DNA of 64,000 bases from an uncultured Oscillospiraceae bacterium (GTDB lineage Bacteria; Bacillota; Clostridia; Oscillospirales; Ruminococcaceae), in NCBI GenBank assembly GCA_910577565.1, contig CAJTNJ010000003.1, forward strand, positions 94,189 to 158,188, read 5' to 3'. Positions within the stretch are counted from its first letter, which is position 1. Each line of letters opens with the position of its first letter. A program made the translations under genes and the position numbers. The notes beneath the pieces were generated by a model. The model ran no database searches. It was not told where the DNA came from and was given only the letters and a program-made list of their open reading frames with translations. This document shows, one piece after another, positions 63,488 to 64,000 of the stretch.

Positions 63488-64000
63488 TTGAACAGCACCA
63501 AATGGTGTGGACAGTACAAAAAATACCTTTATAGTAGAAGATATTAAATTTTAAGCAACAAACTGATTTCGAAATTCCATCGTGGTTAGCTTTGATTTTA
63601 GCTGCAATATTTCGTTTGCAATCTGTACTCTGCAATAGCCTTAGGTTTTTCCGCATTCCTTCTGGTATTCTCTAATTTTTTTAGCTCCTTCTCCGGTATA
63701 TCCATTCGGGTTACATAACCGTAATACCCACTCCTTGATATTTTGAAGATCTGCACAATTTCACTGATTGAATATTTATCCTTGTTTCTATAGATGACCA
63801 TATATTTTACGCTTCCCCTCACTTCCTTTCTGTGAGCTAGAGAAAATCTTGCATCAATTCGTTTTACATTTCCAATCTTTTAACATATCTTTCTTTACTT
63901 GCCAGCTCATATTGCAACTGAGTAACCTTACTTAATTATTGTATGGATGGAGGTAATACTACTTCGCCTTTTTAGGGGTCTGCCATTTGATTTAATTGTT
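63488..64000 (-). mobile_element. Decayed IS3-like element, internally deleted, runs off the window
   Basis: On the minus strand, an orfA-type part (LSKVTQLQYELASKERYVKRLEM near 63870-63940, with stops) is followed by the start of orfB (KYMVIYRNKDKYSISEIVQIF, SRSGYYGYVTR; 63598-63822). The reading frame then runs, after a frameshift, YQKECGKT-GYCRVQIAN, and joins directly to the C-terminal tail LTTMEFRNQFVA: the whole catalytic centre is missing. The terminal sequence TGAACAGCACCAAATGGTG at ~63490 marks the end of the element. It abuts the IS1-like relic. Confidence 0.75.

Noticed and set aside
62933..63547. Plus-strand Phe/Leu-rich ORFs that look like membrane proteins.
   Set aside because: They are the complements of Lys-rich transposase sequence on the minus strand and lack start signals.
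1..64000. CRISPR arrays, prophage genes, toxin-antitoxin pairs or restriction systems.
   Set aside because: No regularly spaced repeats, Cas proteins, phage structural genes, paired small toxin/antitoxin ORFs or methyltransferase/endonuclease pairs were seen; the only methyltransferases are TrmD and the RlmL-like RNA enzyme.

Overview
The window is AT-rich (roughly 70% A+T by eye) and tightly coding. Most CDSs have a clear AGGAGG-type ribosome binding site, and there are many TTG and GTG starts. Gene content points to an anaerobic, spore-forming member of the class Clostridia (Firmicutes/Bacillota), plausibly a Ruminococcaceae/Oscillospiraceae-type genome. The evidence is endospore genes (ylbJ, yqfC, yqfD, yunB, a LysM-GH18 YaaH-like cortex enzyme), rubrerythrin, a DUF1858 redox protein, a 41-residue Cys-rich 'chorion class HCB13'-type peptide, and Gram-positive gene orders (phoH-ybeY-dgkA-era-yqzL-recO, ylxM-ffh-rpsP-khpA-rimM-trmD). 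Species cannot be assigned from sequence alone.

Layout. 1-6.6 kb: end of a DUF5050-like surface protein, then clpC, rubrerythrin, an AGCS alanine/Na+ symporter and ridA on the minus strand, with the Cys-rich small gene on the plus strand. 6.6-14.5 kb: an aspartate-family cluster hom-thrB-lysC-HAD phosphatase-acyl-CoA ligase, then metK; lysC carries an internal start signal for a separate regulatory subunit. 14.6-23.1 kb: a small membrane protein, recD2, comF, mreB, mnmA(-), an amidohydrolase, an RlmL-like methyltransferase and gtrA. 23.3-26.6 kb (minus): ylbJ, a small Cys protein, dnaD and a dnaC/dnaI-type helicase loader. 26.6-34.8 kb (plus): yqfC-yqfD, phoH-ybeY-dgkA, then era-yqzL-recO-mutS2. 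34.8-37.3 kb: yunB(-), nth(-) and a thioredoxin-reductase-like flavoprotein. 37.3-38.6 kb: an island of dead mobile DNA (IS1-like and IS481-like relics) around tRNA-Leu(CAG). 38.6-48.3 kb: tyrS, cysE, cysS, a lipoprotein cyclophilin and a divergent type IIA topoisomerase pair. 48.3-54 kb: another IS1-like relic, a sigma factor, a degraded tRNA-like sequence, a zinc-ribbon protein, DUF1858, LysM-GH18, a GtrB-type glycosyltransferase and a polysaccharide deacetylase. 54.2-62.5 kb: the SRP/ribosome-maturation operon, HPr, uvrC, a WalJ/YycJ-type hydrolase and murA. 62.7-64 kb: decayed IS1-like and IS3-like elements.

Most of the window is housekeeping and sporulation DNA. No defence system, CRISPR array, prophage or clearly novel multi-gene system was found. 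The least expected signals are small or buried: the Cys-rich peptide gene, yqzL overlapping recO, the internal lysC start, SigE-type promoters in front of ylbJ and the LysM-GH18 gene, a dyad in front of rubrerythrin, three relics of one IS1-like element, an IS relic whose end may have given tyrS its promoter, and a tRNA-like remnant with an unpaired anticodon arm.
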